Of a DNA stretch of 64,000 bases, positions 1 through 13,800 are shown piece after piece. Each line of letters opens with the position of its first letter. Within the stretch, counting starts at the first letter, position 1. The position numbers and the translations under genes were made by a program. The stretch lies in NCBI GenBank assembly GCA_963920705.1, contig CAWUCO010000167.1:310001-374000 (forward strand). The letters run 5' to 3'. Below the pieces are notes generated by a model that saw nothing but the letters and a program-made list of their open reading frames with translations, was not told where the DNA came from and did not search any database. Source of the stretch: Odiellus spinosus (Eukaryota > Arthropoda > Arachnida > Opiliones > Phalangiidae).

Positions 1-1029
1 TGTTTTTAGAATTGACCATATTTTCCATGTTTTTCAACGGATTTTCCAAAACTCTTGTTTTTTAGATAGTCCAATATTTGCTCTTTCGATAGGTGTTGAT
101 TTTGTCTAAATCGCTTAAAAATCAAATGTTTTGTTTCCATTTGAATCCAATAATCTTGGATTTTTAAGCGTTTTTGCTTAATTTTAACCAATTTTATAAT
201 TGTCACGTTTTGGCAATTTAGACAAAACCAAAGTCATTCGAAAGAGCAGTTAATGGACAGTCTAAATAATAAGAGTTTTCAAAAATCCGTTGAAAAACAA
301 GAAAAATATGGCCAATTCAAGAAATCATACAATATCAAAATAGTCAAATTTCAAATTTTAAAAATTCGCTTTTTGATATTATATGTTTTTAGAATTGACC
401 ATATTTTCCATGTTTTTCAACGGATTTTCCAAAACTCTTGTTTAGATAGTCCAATATTTGCTCTTTCGATAGGTGTTGATTTTGTCTAAATCGCTTAAAA
501 ATCAAATGTTTTGTTTCCATTTGAATCCAATAATCTTGGATTTTTAAGCGTTTTTGCTTAATTTTAACCAATTTTATAATTGTCACGTTTTGGCAATTAG
601 ACCAAACCAAAGTCATTCGAAAGAGCAGTTAATGGACAGTCTAAATAATAAGAGTTTTCAAAAATCCGTTGAAAAACAAGAAAAATATGGCCAATTCAAG
701 AAATCATACAATATCAAAATAGTCAAATTTCAGATTTTAAAAATTCGCTTTTTGATATTATATGTTTTTAGAATTGACCATATTTTCCATGTTTTTCAAC
801 GGATTTTCCAAAACTCTCGTTTTTTAGATAGTCCAATATTTGCTCTTTCGATAGGTGTTGATTTTGTCTAAATCGCTTAAAAATCAAATGTTTTGTTTCC
901 ATTTGAATCCAATAATCTTGGATTTTTAAGCGTTTTTGCTTAATTTTAACCAATTTTATATTTGTCACATTTTGGCAATTTAGACAAAACCAAAGTCATT
1001 CGAAAGAGCAGTTAATGGACAGTCTTAAT
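1..1029. repeat. Lead-in monomers, GTTTCC subtype
   Basis: About 2.7 monomers of the GTTTCC subtype, paired with CAGTTAATGG in arm A'. One copy lacks 3 bp of the T run (CTTGTTTAGATAG near 438-450). Another has CAATTAGACCAAACC near 595-609. No higher-order unit could be assigned because the array continues off the window start. Confidence 0.8.
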
Positions 1030-4000
1030 AATAAGAGTTTTCAAAAATCCGTTGAAAAAAAGAAAAATATGGCCAATTCAAGAAATCATACAATATCAAA
1101 ATAGTCAAATTTCAGATTTTAAAAATTCGCTTTTTGATATTATATGTTTTTAGAATTGACCATATTTTCCATGTTTTTCAACGGATTTTCCAAAACTCTT
1201 GTTTTTTAGATAGTCCAATATTTGCTCTTTCGATAGGTGTTGATTTTGTCTAAATCGCTTAAAAATCAAATGTTTTGTTTCCATTTGAATCCAATAATCT
1301 TGGATTTTTAAGCGTTTTTGCTTAATTTTAACCAATTTTATAATTGTCACGTTTTGGCAATTTAGACAAAACCAAAGTCATTCGAAAGAGCAGTTAATGG
1401 ACAGTCTAAATAATAAGAGTTTTCAAAAATCTGTTGAAAAACAAGAAAAATATGGCCAATTCAAGAAATCATACAATATCAAAATAGTCAAATTTCAGAT
1501 TTTAAAAATTCGCTTTTTGATATTAGATGTTTTTTGAATTGACCATATTTTCCATGTTTTTCAACGGATTTTCCAAAACTTTTGTTTTTTAGATAGCCCA
1601 ATATTTGCTCTTTCGATAGGTGTTGATTTTGTCTAAATCGCTTAAAAATCAAATGTTTTGTTTCCATTTGAATCCAATAATCTTGGATTTTTAAGCGTTT
1701 TTGCTTAATTTTAACCAATTTTATATTTGTCACGTTTTGGCAATTTAGACAAAACCAAAGTCATTCGAAAGAGCAGTTAATGGACAGTCTAAATAATAAG
1801 AGTTTTCAAAAATCCGTTGAAAAACAAGAAAAATATGGCCAATTCAAGAAATCATACAATATCAAAATAGTCAAATTTCACATTTTAAAAATTCGCTTTT
1901 TGATATTAGATGTTTTTTGAATTGACCTTATAGTCCATGTTTTTCAACGGATTTTCCAAAGCTCTTGTTTTTTAGATAGTCCAATATTTGTTCTTTCGAT
2001 AGGTGTTGATTTTGTCTAAATCGCTTAAAAATCAAATGTTTTGTGTCCATTTGAATCCAATAATCTTGAATTTTTAAGCGTTTTTGCTTAATTTTAACCA
2101 ATTTTATATTTTGGTCACGTTTTGGCAATTTAGACAAAACCAAAGTCATTCGAAAGAGCAATTAATAGACATTCTAAATAATAAGAGTTTTCAAAAATCC
2201 GTTGAAAAACAAGAAAAATATGGCCAATTCAAGAAATCATACAATATCAAAATAGTCAAATTTCAGATTTTAAAAATTCGCTTTTTGATATTAGATGTTT
2301 TTTGAATTGACCATATTTTCCATGTTTTTCCACGGATTTTCCAAAACTCTTGTTGATTTTGTCTAAATCGCTTAAAAGTCAAATGTTTTGTGTCCATTTG
2401 AATCCAATAATCTTGGATTTTTAAGCGTTTTTGCTTAATTTTAACCAATTTTATATTTGTCACGTTTTGGCAATTTAGACAAAACCAAAGTCATTCAAAG
2501 AGCAATTAATGGACAGTCTAAATAATAAGAGTTTTCAAAAATCCGTTGAAAAAAAGAAAAATATGGCCAATTCAAGAAATCATACAATATCAAAATAGTC
2601 AAATTTCAGATTTTAAAAATTCACTTTTTGATATTATATGTTTTTAGAATTGACGATATTTTCCATGTTTTTCAACGGATTTTCCAAAACTCTTGTTTTT
2701 TAGATAGTCCAATATTTGCTCTTTCGATAGGTGTTGATTTTGTCTAAATCGCTTAAAAATCAAATGTTTTGTTTCCATTTGAATCCAATAATCTTGGATT
2801 TTTAAGCGTTTTTGCTTAATTTTAACCAATTTTATATTTGTCACGTTTTGGCAATTTAGACAAAACCAAAGTCATTCGAAAGAGCAGTTAATGGACAGTC
2901 TAAATAATAAGAGTTTTAAAAAATCCGTTGAAAAACAAGAAAAAAATGGCCAATTCAAGAAATCATACAATATCAAAATAGTCAAATTTCAGATTTTAAA
3001 AATTCGCTTTTTGATATTATATGTTTTTAGAATTGACCATATTTTCCATGTTTTTCAACGGATTTTCCAAAACTCTTGTTTTTTAGATAGTCCAATATTT
3101 GCTCTTTCGATAGGTGTTGATTTTGTCTAAATCGCTTAAAAATCAAATGTTTTGTTTCCATTTGAATCCAATAATCTTGGATTTTTAAGCGTTTTTGCTT
3201 AATTTTAACCAATTTTATATTAGTCACGTTTTGGCAATTTAGACAAAACCAAAGTCATTCGAAAGAGCAGTTAATGGACAGTCTAAATAATAAGAGTTTT
3301 CAAAAATCCGTTGAAAAACAAGAAAAAAATGGCCAATTCAAGAAATCATACAATATCAAAATAGTCAAATTTCAGATTTTAAAAATTCGCTTTTTGATAT
3401 TATATGTTTTTAGAATTGACCATATTTTCCATGTTTTTCAACGGATTTTCCAAAAATCTTGTTTTTTAGATAGTCCAATATTTGCTCTTTCGATAGGTGT
3501 TGATTTTGTCTAAATCGCTTAAAAATCAAATGTTTTGTTTCCATTTGAATCCAATAATCTTGGATTTTTAAGCGTTTTTGCTTAATTTTAACCAATTTTA
3601 TATTTGTCACGTTTTGGCAATTTAGACAAAACCAAAGTCATTCGAAAGAGCAGTTAATGGACAGTCTAAATAATAAGAGTTTTCAAAAATCCGTTGAAAA
3701 ACAAGAAAAATATGGCCAATTCAAGAAATCATCAATATCAAAATAGTCAAATTTCACATTTTAAAAATTCGCTTTCTGATATTAGATGTTTTTTGAATTG
3801 ACCATATTTTCCATGTTTTTTAACGGATTTTCTAAAACTCTTGTTTTTTAGATAGTCCAATATTTGCTCTTTCGATAGGTGTTGATTTTGTCTAAATCGC
3901 TTAAAAATCAAATGTTTTGTGTCCATTTGAATCCAATAATCTTGGATTTTTAAGCGTTTTTGCTTAATTTTAACCAATTTTATATTTGTCACGTTTTGGC

Positions 4001-4818
4001 AATTTAGACAAAACCAAAGTCATTCGAAAGAGCAATTAATGGACAGTCTAAATAATAAGAGTTTTCAAAAATCCGTTGAAAAACAAGAAAAATATGGCCA
4101 ATTCAAGAAATCATACAATATCAAAATAGTCAAATTTCAGATTTTAAAAATTCGCTTTTTGATATTAGATGTTTTTTGAATTGACCATATTTTCCATGTT
4201 TTTCCACGGATTTTTCAAAACTCTTGTTTTTTAGATATACCAATATTTGCTCTTTCGAGTGGTGTTAATTTTGTCTAAATCGCTTAAAAATCAAATGTTT
4301 TGTGTCCATTTGAATCCAATAATCTTGGATTTTTAAGCGTTTTTGCTTAATTTCAACCAATTTTATATTTGTCACGTTTTGGCAATTTAGACAAAACCAA
4401 AGTCATTCGAAAGAGCAATTAATGGACAGTCTAAATAATAAGAGTTTTCAAAAATCCGTTGAAAAAAAGAAAAATATGGCCAATTCAAGAAATCATACAA
4501 TATCAAAATAGTCAAATTTCAGATTTTAAAAATTCGCTTTTTGATATTAGATGTTTTTTGAATTGACCATATTTTCCATGTTTTTCCACGGATTTTTCAA
4601 AACTCTTGTTTTTTAGATATACCAATATTTGCTCTTTCGAGTGGTGTTAATTTTGTCTAAATCGCTTAAAAATCAAATGTTTTGTGTCCATTTGAATCCA
4701 ATAATCTTGGATTTTTAAGCGTTTTTGCTTAATTTCAACCAATTTTATATTTGTCACGTTTTGGCAATTTAGACAAAACCAAAGTCATTCGAAAGAGCAA
4801 TTAATGGACAGTCTAAAT
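1030..4818. repeat. Higher-order unit 1, 3,789 bp (10 monomers, one shortened)
   Basis: Matches the following unit at a constant offset of 3,789 bp, equal to ten monomers less about 41 bp. Shared private markers are the 38-bp deletion (junction at 2,351-2,354), a 1-bp loss giving GAAAAAAAG (1,051-1,060 and 4,841-4,850), TATATTTTGGTCACG (2,105-2,119), and AATTAATAGACATTC (2,160-2,174). It contains one more monomer than unit 2, explained by adjacent near-identical monomers at about 4,180-4,945. Confidence 0.85.
2263..2463. repeat. Shortened monomer with 38-bp internal deletion, first copy
   Basis: ACTCTTGTTGATTTTG replaces the normal path from ACTCTTG through TTTTTTAGATAG and TCTTTCGATAGG to GTTGATTTTG. 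The lost segment is 38 bp. Both ends in the full-length monomer carry TGTT, so the junction at 2,351-2,354 shows 4 bp of microhomology. Equivalent copies lie at 6,052-6,252 and 9,458-9,658. Confidence 0.88.
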
Positions 4819-4945
4819 AATAAGAGTTTTCAAAAATCCGTTGAAAAAAAGAAAAATATGGCCAATTCAAGAAATCATACAATATCAAAATAGTCAAATT
4901 TCAGATTTTAAAAATTCGCTTTTTGATATTATATGTTTTTAGAAT
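4180..4945. repeat. Adjacent near-identical monomers (recent local duplication)
   Basis: The two neighbouring monomers share TTTTTCCACGGATTTTTC, TAGATATACCAATA, GAGTGGTGTTAAT and TTTCAACCAATTTT at 383-bp spacing. The second higher-order unit has only one such monomer. This single-unit gain accounts for the 3,789 against 3,406 bp difference. Confidence 0.8.
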
Positions 4946-7900
4946 TGACCATATTTTCCATGTTTTTCAACGGATTTTCCAAAACTCTTGTTTTTTAGAT
5001 AGTCCAATATTTGCTCTTTCGATAGGTGTTGATTTTGTCTAAATCGCTTAAAAATCAAATGATTTGTTTCCATTTGAATCCAATAATCTTGGATTTTTAA
5101 GCGTTTTTGCTTAATTTTAACTAATTTTATATTTGTCACGTTTTGGCAATTTAGACAAAACCAAAGTCATTCGAAAGAGCAGTTAATGGACAGTCTAAAT
5201 AATAAGAGTTTTCAAAAATCTGTTGAAAAACAAGAAAAATATGGCCAATTCAAGAAATCATACAATATCAAAATAGTCAAATTTCAGATTTTAAAAATTC
5301 GCTTTTTGATATTAGATGTTTTTTGAATTGACCATATTTTCCATGTTTTTCAACGGATTTTCCAAAACTTTTGTTTTTTAGATAGTCCAATATTTGCTCT
5401 TTCGATAGGTGTTGATTTTGTCTAAATCGCTTAAAAATCAAATGTTTTGTTTCCATTTGAATCCAATAATCTTGGATTTTTAAGCGTTTTTGCTTAATTT
5501 TAACCAATTTTATATTTGTCACGTTTTGGCAATTTAGACAAAACCAAAGTCATTCGAAAGAGCAGTTAATGGACAGTCTAAATAATAAGAGTTTTCAAAA
5601 ATCCGTTGAAAAACAAGAAAAATATGGCCAATTCAAGAAATCATACAATATCAAAATAGTCAAATTTCACATTTTAAAAATTCGCTTTTTGATATTAGAT
5701 GTTTTTTGAATTGACCTTATTTTCCATGTTTTTCAACGGATTTTCCAAAGCTCTTGTTTTTTAGATAGTCCAATATTTGTTCTTTCGATAGGTGTTGATT
5801 TTGTCTAAATCGCTTAAAAATCAAATGTTTTGTGTCCATTTGAATCCAATAATCTTGAATTTTTAAGCGTTTTTGCTTAATTTTAACCAATTTTATATTT
5901 TGGTCACGTTTTGGCAATTTAGACAAAACCAAAGTCATTCGAAAGAGCAATTAATAGACATTCTAAATAATAAGAGTTTTCAAAAATCCGTTGAAAAACA
6001 AGAAAAATATGGCCAATTCAAGAAATCATACAATATCAAAATAGTCAAATTTCAGATTTTAAAAATTCGCTTTTTGATATTAGATGTTTTTTGAATTGAC
6101 CATATTTTCCATGTTTTTCCACGGATTTTCCAAAACTCTTGTTGATTTTGTCTAAATCGCTTAAAAATCAAATGTTTTGTGTCCATTTGAATCCAATAAT
6201 CTTGGATTTTTAAGCGTTTTTGCTTAATTTTAACCAATTTTATATTTGTCACGTTTTGGCAATTTAGACAAAACCAAAGTCATTCAAAGAGCAATTAATG
6301 GACAGTCTAAATAATAAGAGTTTTCAAAAATCCGTTGAAAAAAAGAAAAATATGGCCAATTCAAGAAATCATACAATATCAAAATAGTCAAATTTCAGAT
6401 TTTAAAAATTCACTTTTTGATATTATATGTTTTTAGAATTGACGATATTTTCCATGTTTTTCAACGGATTTTCCAAAACTCTTGTTTTTTAGATAGTCCA
6501 ATATTTGCTCTTTCGATAGGTGTTGATTTTGTCTAAATCGCTTAAAAATCAAATGTTTTGTTTCCATTTGAATCCAATAATCTTGGATTTTTAAGCGTTT
6601 TTGCTTAATTTTAACCAATTTTATATTTGTCACGTTTTGGCAATTTAGACAAAACCAAAGTCATTCGAAAGAGCAGTTAATGGACAGTCTAAATAATAAG
6701 AGTTTTCAAAAATCCGTTGAAAAACAAGAAAAAAATGGCCAATTCAAGAAATCATACAATATCAAAATAGTCAAATTTCAGATTTTAAAAATTCGCTTTT
6801 TGATATTATATGTTTTTAGAATTGACCATATTTTCCATGTTTTTCAACGGATTTTCCAAAACTCTTGTTTTTTAGATAGTCCAATATTTGCTCTTTCGAT
6901 AGGTGTTGATTTTGTCTAAATCGCTTAAAAATCAAATGTTTTGTTTCCATTTGAATCCAATAATCTTGGATTTTTAAGCGTTTTTGCTTAATTTTAACCA
7001 ATTTTATATTAGTCACGTTTTGGCAATTTAGACAAAACCAAAGTCATTCGAAAGAGCAGTTAATGGACAGTCTAAATAATAAGAGTTTTCAAAAATCCGT
7101 TGAAAAACAAGAAAAAAATGGCCAATTCAAGAAATCATACAATATCAAAATAGTCAAATTTCAGATTTTAAAAATTCGCTTTTTGATATTATATGTTTTT
7201 AGAATTGACCATATTTTCCATGTTTTTCAACGGATTTTCCAAAAATCTTGTTTTTTAGATAGTCCAATATTTGCTCTTTCGATAGGTGTTGATTTTGTCT
7301 AAATCGCTTAAAAATCAAATGTTTTGTTTCCATTTGAATCCAATAATCTTGGATTTTTAAGCGTTTTTGCTTAATTTTAACCAATTTTATATTTGTCACG
7401 TTTTGGCAATTTAGACAAAACCAAAGTCATTCGAAAGAGCAGTTAATGGACAGTCTAAATAATAAGAGTTTTCAAAAATCCGTTGAAAAACAAGAAAAAT
7501 ATGGCCAATTCAAGAAATCATCAATATCAAAATAGTCAAATTTCACATTTTAAAAATTCGCTTTCTGATATTAGATGTTTTTTGAATTGACCATATTTTC
7601 CATGTTTTTTAATGGATTTTCCAAAACTCTTGTTTTTTGATAGTCCAATATTTGCTCTTTCGATAGGTGTTGATTTTGTCTAAATCGCTTAAAAATCAAA
7701 TGTTTTGTGTCCATTTAAATCCAATAATCTTGGATTTTTAAGCGTTTTTGCTTAATTTTAACCAATTTTATATTTGTCACGTTTTGGCAATTTAGACAAA
7801 ACCAAAGTCATTCGAAAGAGCAATTAATGGACAGTCTAAATAATAAGAGTTTTCAAAAATCCGTTGAAAAACAAGAAAAATATGGCCAATTCAAGAAATC

Positions 7901-8224
7901 ATACAATATCAAAATAGTCAAATTTCAGATTTTAAAAATTAGCTTTTTGATATTAGATGTTTTTTGAATTGACCATATTTTCCATGTTTTTCCATGGATT
8001 TTTCAAAACTCTTGTTTTTTAGATATACCAATATTTGCTCTTTCGAGTGGTGTTAATTTTGTCTAAATCGCTTAAAAATCAAATGTTTTGTGTCCATTTG
8101 AATCCAATAATCTTGGATTTTTAAGCGTTTTTGCTTAATTTCAACCAATTTTATATTTGTCACGTTTTGGCAATTTAGACAAAACCAAAGTCATTCGAAA
8201 GAGCAATTAATGGACAGTCTAAAT
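4819..8224. repeat. Higher-order unit 2, 3,406 bp (9 monomers, one shortened)
   Basis: Repeats unit 1 with the same ordered private variants, including the 38-bp deletion junction at 6,140-6,143 and AATTAATAGACATTC near 5,949. The unit is exactly 383 bp shorter than unit 1. Unit-specific changes include TTTTAATGGATTTTCC near 7,608 and GTTTTTTGATAGTCC near 7,631. Confidence 0.85.
6052..6252. repeat. Shortened monomer, second copy
   Basis: Same 38-bp deletion and identical TGTT junction, at 6,140-6,143, exactly 3,789 bp after the first. It marks the same position in the second higher-order unit. Confidence 0.88.
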
Positions 8225-10850
8225 AATAAGAGTTTTCAAAAATCCGTTGAAAAAAAGAAAAATATGGCCAATTCAAGAAATCATACAATATCAAAATAGT
8301 CAAATTTCAGATTTTAAAAATTCGCTTTTTGATATTATATGTTTTTAGAATTGACCATATTTTCCATGTTTTTCAACGGATTTTCCAAAACTCTTGTTTT
8401 TTAGATAGTCCAATATTTGCTCTTTCGATAGGTGTTGATTTTGTCTAAATCGCTTAAAAATCAAATGATTTGTTTCCATTTGAATCCAATAATCTTGGAT
8501 TTTTAAGCGTTTTTGCTTAATTTTAACCAATTTTATATTTGTCACGTTTTGGCAATTTAGACAAAACCAAAGTCATTCGAAAGAGCAGTTAATGGACAGT
8601 CTAAATAATAAGAGTTTTCAAAAATCTGTTGAAAAACAAGAAAAATATGGCCAATTCAAGAAATCATACAATATCAAAATAGTCAAATTTCAGATTTTAA
8701 AAATTCGCTTTTTGATATTAGATGTTTTTTGAATTGACCATATTTTCCATGTTTTTCAACGGATTTTCCAAAACTTTTGTTTTTTAGATAGTCCAATATT
8801 TGCTCTTTCGATAGGTGTTGATTTTGTCTAAATCGCTTAAAAATCAAATGTTTTGTTTCCATTTGAATCCAATAATCTTGGATTTTTAAGCGTTTTTGCT
8901 TAATTTTAACCAATTTTATATTTGTCACGTTTTGGCAATTTAGACAAAACCAAAGTCATTCGAAAGAGCAGTTAATGGACAGTCTAAATAATAAGAGTTT
9001 TCAAAAATCCGTTGAAAAACAAGAAAAATATGGCCAATTCAAGAAATCATACAATATCAAAATAGTCAAATTTCACATTTTAAAAATTCGCTTTTTGATA
9101 TTAGATGTTTTTTGAATTGACCTTATTTTCCATGTTTTTCAACGGATTTTCCAAAGCTCTTGTTTTTTAGATAGTCCAATATTTGTTCTTTCGATAGGTG
9201 TTGATTTTGTCTAAATCGCTTAAAAATCAAATGTTTTGTGTCCATTTGAATCCAATAATCTTGAATTTTTAAGCGTTTTTGCTTAATTTTAACCAATTTT
9301 ATATTTTGGTCACGTTTTGGCAATTTAGACAAAACCAAAGTCATTCGAAAGAGCAATTAATAGACATTCTAAATAATAAGAGTTTTCAAAAATCCGTTGA
9401 AAAACAAGAAAAATATGGCCAATTCAAGAAATCATACAATATCAAAATAGTCAAATTTCAGATTTTAAAAATTCGCTTTTTGATATTAGATGTTTTTTGA
9501 ATTGACCATATTTTCCATGTTTTTCCACGGATTTTCCAAAACTCTTGTTGATTTTGTCTAAATCGCTTAAAAATCAAATGTTTTGTGTCCATTTGAATCC
9601 AATAATCTTTGATTTTGAAGTGTTTTTGCTTAATTTTAACCAATTTTATATTTGTCACGTTTTGGCAATTTAGACAAAACCAAAGTCATTCGAAAGAGCA
9701 ATTAATGGACAGTCTAAATAATAAGAGTTTTCAAAAATCCGTTGAAAAACAAGAAAAATATGGCCAATTCAAGAAATCATACAATATCAAAATAGTCAAA
9801 TTTCAGATTTTAAAAATTCGCTTTTTGATATTATATGTTTTTAGAATTGACCATATTTTCCATGTTTTTCAACGGATTTTCCAAAAATCTTGTTTTTTAG
9901 ATAGTCCAATATTTGCTCTTTCGATAGGTGTTGATTTTGTCTAAATCGCTTAAAAATCAAATGTTTTGTTTCCATTTGAATCCAATAATCTTGGATTTTT
10001 AAGCGTTTTTGCTTAATTTTAACCAATTTTATATTTGTCACGTTTTGGCAATTTAGACAAAACCAAAGTCATTCGAAAGAGCAGTTAATGGACAGTCTAA
10101 ATAATAAGAGTTTTCAAAAATCCGTTGAAAAACAAGAAAAATATGGCCAATTCAAGAAATCATCAATATCAAAATAGTCAAATTTCACATTTTAAAAATT
10201 CGCTTTCTGATATTAGATGTTTTTTGAATTGACCATATTTTCCATGTTTTTTAACGGATTTTCCAAAACTCTTGTTTTTTAGATAGTCCAATATTTGCTC
10301 TTTCGATAGGTGTTGATTTTGTCTAAATCGCTTAAAAATCAAATGTTTTGTGTCCATTTGAATCCAATAATCTTGGATTTTTAAGCGTTTTTGCTTAATT
10401 TTAACCAATTTTATATTTGTCACGTTTTGGCAATTTAGACAAAACCAAAGTCATTCGAAAGAGCAATTAATGGACAGTCTAAATAATAAGAGTTTTCAAA
10501 AATCCGTTGAAAAACAAGAAAAATATGGCCAATTCAAGAAATCATACAATATCAAAATAGTCAAATTTCAGATTTTAAAAATTCGCTTTTTGATATTAGA
10601 TGTTTTTTGAATTGACCATATTTTCCATGTTTTTCCACGGATTTTCCAAAACTCTTGTTTTTTAGATATACCAATATTTGCTCTTTCGAGTGGTGTTAAT
10701 TTTGTCTAAATCGCTTAAAAATCAAATGTTTTGTGTCCATTTGAATCCAATAATCTTGGATTTTTAAGCGTTTTTGCTTAATTTCAACCAATTTTATATT
10801 TGTCACGTTTTGGCAATTTAGACAAAACCAAAGTCATTCGAAAGAGCAAT
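8225..10850. repeat. Higher-order unit 3, missing two monomers
   Basis: Follows unit 2 at an offset of 3,406 bp up to about 9,600, including the 38-bp deletion junction at 9,546-9,549. It then continues at an offset of 2,642 bp (7,199 corresponds to 9,841, and 7,536 to 10,178). The change equals 764 bp, two monomers less 2 bp, as expected from an unequal exchange inside the unit. The junction monomer near 9,609 has a hybrid spacer, TTTGATTTTGAAGTG. Confidence 0.8.
9458..9658. repeat. Shortened monomer, third copy
   Basis: Same deletion junction at 9,546-9,549, 3,406 bp after the second. Its spacer 1 differs (CTTTGATTTTGAAGTG), so this copy is a recombinant or has diverged on its right side. 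Confidence 0.85.
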
Positions 10851-13800
10851 TAATGGACAGTCTAAATAATAAGAGTTTTCAAAAATCCGTTGAAAAACAA
10901 GAAAAATATGGCCAATTCAAGAAATCATACAATATCAAAATAGTCAAATTTCAGATTTTAAAAATTCGCTTTTTGATATTAGATGTTTTTAGAATTGACC
11001 ATATTTTCCATGTTTTTCAACGGATTTTCCAAAACTCTTGTTTTTTAGATAGTCCAATATTTGCTCTTTCGAAAGGTGTTGATTTTGTCTAAATCGCTTA
11101 AAAATCAAATGATTTGTTTCCATTTCAATCCAATAATCTTGGATTTTTAAGCGTTTTTGCTTAATTTTAACCAATTTTATATTTGTCACGTTTTGGCAAT
11201 TTAGACAAAACCAAAGTCATTCGAAAGAGCAGTTAATGGACAGTCTAAATAATAAGAGTTTTCAAAAATCCGTTGAAAAACAAGAAAAAAATGGCCAATT
11301 CAAGAAATCATACAATATCAAAATAGTCAAATTTCAGATTTTAAAAATTCGCTTTTTGATATTATATGTTTTTAGAATTGACCATATTTTCCATGTTTTT
11401 CAACGGATTTTCCAAAACTCTTGTTTTTTAGATAGTCCAATATTTGCTCTTTCGATAGGTGTTGATTTTGTCTAAATCGCTTAAAAATCAAATGTTTTGT
11501 TTCCATTTGAATCCAATAATCTTGGATTTTTAAGCGTTTTTGCTTAATTTTAACCAATTTTATATTTGTCACGTTTTGGCAATTTAGACAAAACCAAAGT
11601 CATTCGAAAGAGCAGTTAATGGACAGTCTAAATAATAAGAGTTTTCAAAAATCCGTTGAAAAACAAGAAAAATATGGCCAATTCAAGAAATCATACAATA
11701 TCAAAATAGTCAAATTTCACATTTTAAAAATTCGCTTTTTGATATTAGATGTTTTTTGAATTGACCATATTTTCCATGTTTTTTAACGGATTTTCCAAAA
11801 CTCTTGTTTTTTAGATATACCAATATTTGCTCTTTCGAGTGGTGTTAATTTTGTCTAAATCGCTTAAAAATCAAATGTTTTGTGTCCATTTGAATCCAAT
11901 AATCTTTGATTTTTAAGCGTTTTTGCTTAATTTTAACCAATTTTATATTTGTCACGTTTTGGCATTTTAGACAAAACCAAAGTCATTCGAAAGAGCAATT
12001 ATTGGACAGTCTAAATAATAAGAGTTTTCAAAAATCCGTTGAAAAACAAGAAAACTATGACCAATTCAAGAAATCATACAATATCAAAATAGTCAAATTA
12101 CAGATTTTAAAAATTCGCTTTTTGATATTAGATGTTTTTTGAATTGGCCATATTTTCCATGTTTTTCAACGGATTTTCCAAAACTCTTGTTTTTTAGATA
12201 GTCCAATATTTGCTCTTTCGATAAGTCTTGATTTTGTCTAAATCGCTTAAAAATCAAATGTTTTGTGTCCATTTGAATCCAATAATCTTGGATTTTTAAG
12301 CGTTTTTGCTTAATTTTAACCAATTTTATATTTGTCACGTTTTGGCAATTTAGACAAAACCAAAGTCATTCGAAAGAGCAATTAATGGACAGTCTAAATA
12401 ATAAGAGTTTTCAAAAATCCGTTGAAAAACAAGAAAAATATGGCCAATTCAAGAAATCATACAATATCAAAATAGTCAAATTTCAGATTTTAAAAATTCG
12501 CTTTTTGATATTAGATGTTTTTTGAATTGACCATATTTTCCATGTTTTTCCACGGATTTTCCAAAACTCTTGTTTTTTAGATATACCAATATTTGCTCTT
12601 TCGAGTGGTGTTAATTTTGTCTAAATCGCTTAAAAATCAAATGTTTTGTGTCCATTTGAATCCAATAATCTTGGATTTTTAAGCGTTTTTGCTTAATTTC
12701 AACCAATTTTATATTTGTCACGTTTTGGCAATTTAGACAAAACCAAAGTCATTCGAAAGAGCAATTAATGGACAGTCTAAATAATAAGAGTTTTCAAAAA
12801 TCCGTTGAAAAAAAGAAAAATATGGCCAATTCAAGAAATCATACAATATCAAAATAGTCAAATTTCAGATTTTAAAAATTCGCTTTTTGATATTATATGT
12901 TTTTAGAATTGACCATATTTTCCATGTTTTTCAACGGATTTTCCAAAACTCTTGTTTTTTAGATAGTCCAATATTTGCTCTTTCGATAGGTGTTGATTTT
13001 GTCTAAATCGCTTAAAAATCAAATGATTTGTTTCCATTTGAATCCAATAATCTTGGATTTTTAAGCGTTTTTGCTTAATTTTAACCAATTTTATATTTGT
13101 CACGTTTTGGCAATTTAGACAAAACCAAAGTCATTCGAAAGAGCAGTTAATGGACAGTCTAAATAATAAGAGTTTTCAAAAATCCGTTGAAAAACAAGAA
13201 AAAAATGGCCAATTCAAGAAATCATACAATATCAAAATAGTCAAATTTCAGATTTTAAAAATTCGCTTTTTGATATTATATGTTTTTAGAATTGACCATA
13301 TTTTCCATGTTTTTCAACGGATTTTCCAAAACTCTTGTTTTTTAGATAGTCCAATATTTGCTCTTTCGATAGGTGTTGATTTTGTCTAAATCGCTTAAAA
13401 ATCAAATGTTTTGTTTCCATTTGAATCCAATAATCTTGGATTTTTAAGCGTTTTTGCTTAATTTTAACCAATTTTATATTTGTCACGTTTTGGCAATTTA
13501 GACAAAACCAAAGTCATTCGAAAGAGCAGTTAATGGACAGTCTAAATAATAAGAGTTTTCAAAAATCCGTTGAAAAACAAGAAAAATATGGCCAATTCAA
13601 GAAATCATACCATATCAAAATAGTCAAATTTCACATTTTAAAAATTCGCTTTTTGATATTAGATGTTTTTTGAATTGACCATATTTTCCATGTTTTTTAA
13701 CGGATTTTCCAAAACTCTTGTTTTTTAGATATTCCAATATTTGCTCTTTCGATAGGTGTTGATTTTGTCTAAATCGCTTAAAAATCAAATGTTTTGTGTC

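Noticed and set aside
200-250. CENP-B box in ATTCGAAAGAGCAATTA
   Set aside because: Only the TTCG half and the central A fit. The required CGGG half is absent in all monomer types I checked.
12000-12160. Compensatory change between TGACCAATTC in arm A' and GAATTGGCCA in the next arm A
   Set aside because: It looked like covariation, but all combinations exist. Both sites are GACC near 19,330-19,430, and both are GGCC near 46,510-46,600. The pairing is not restored by the change.
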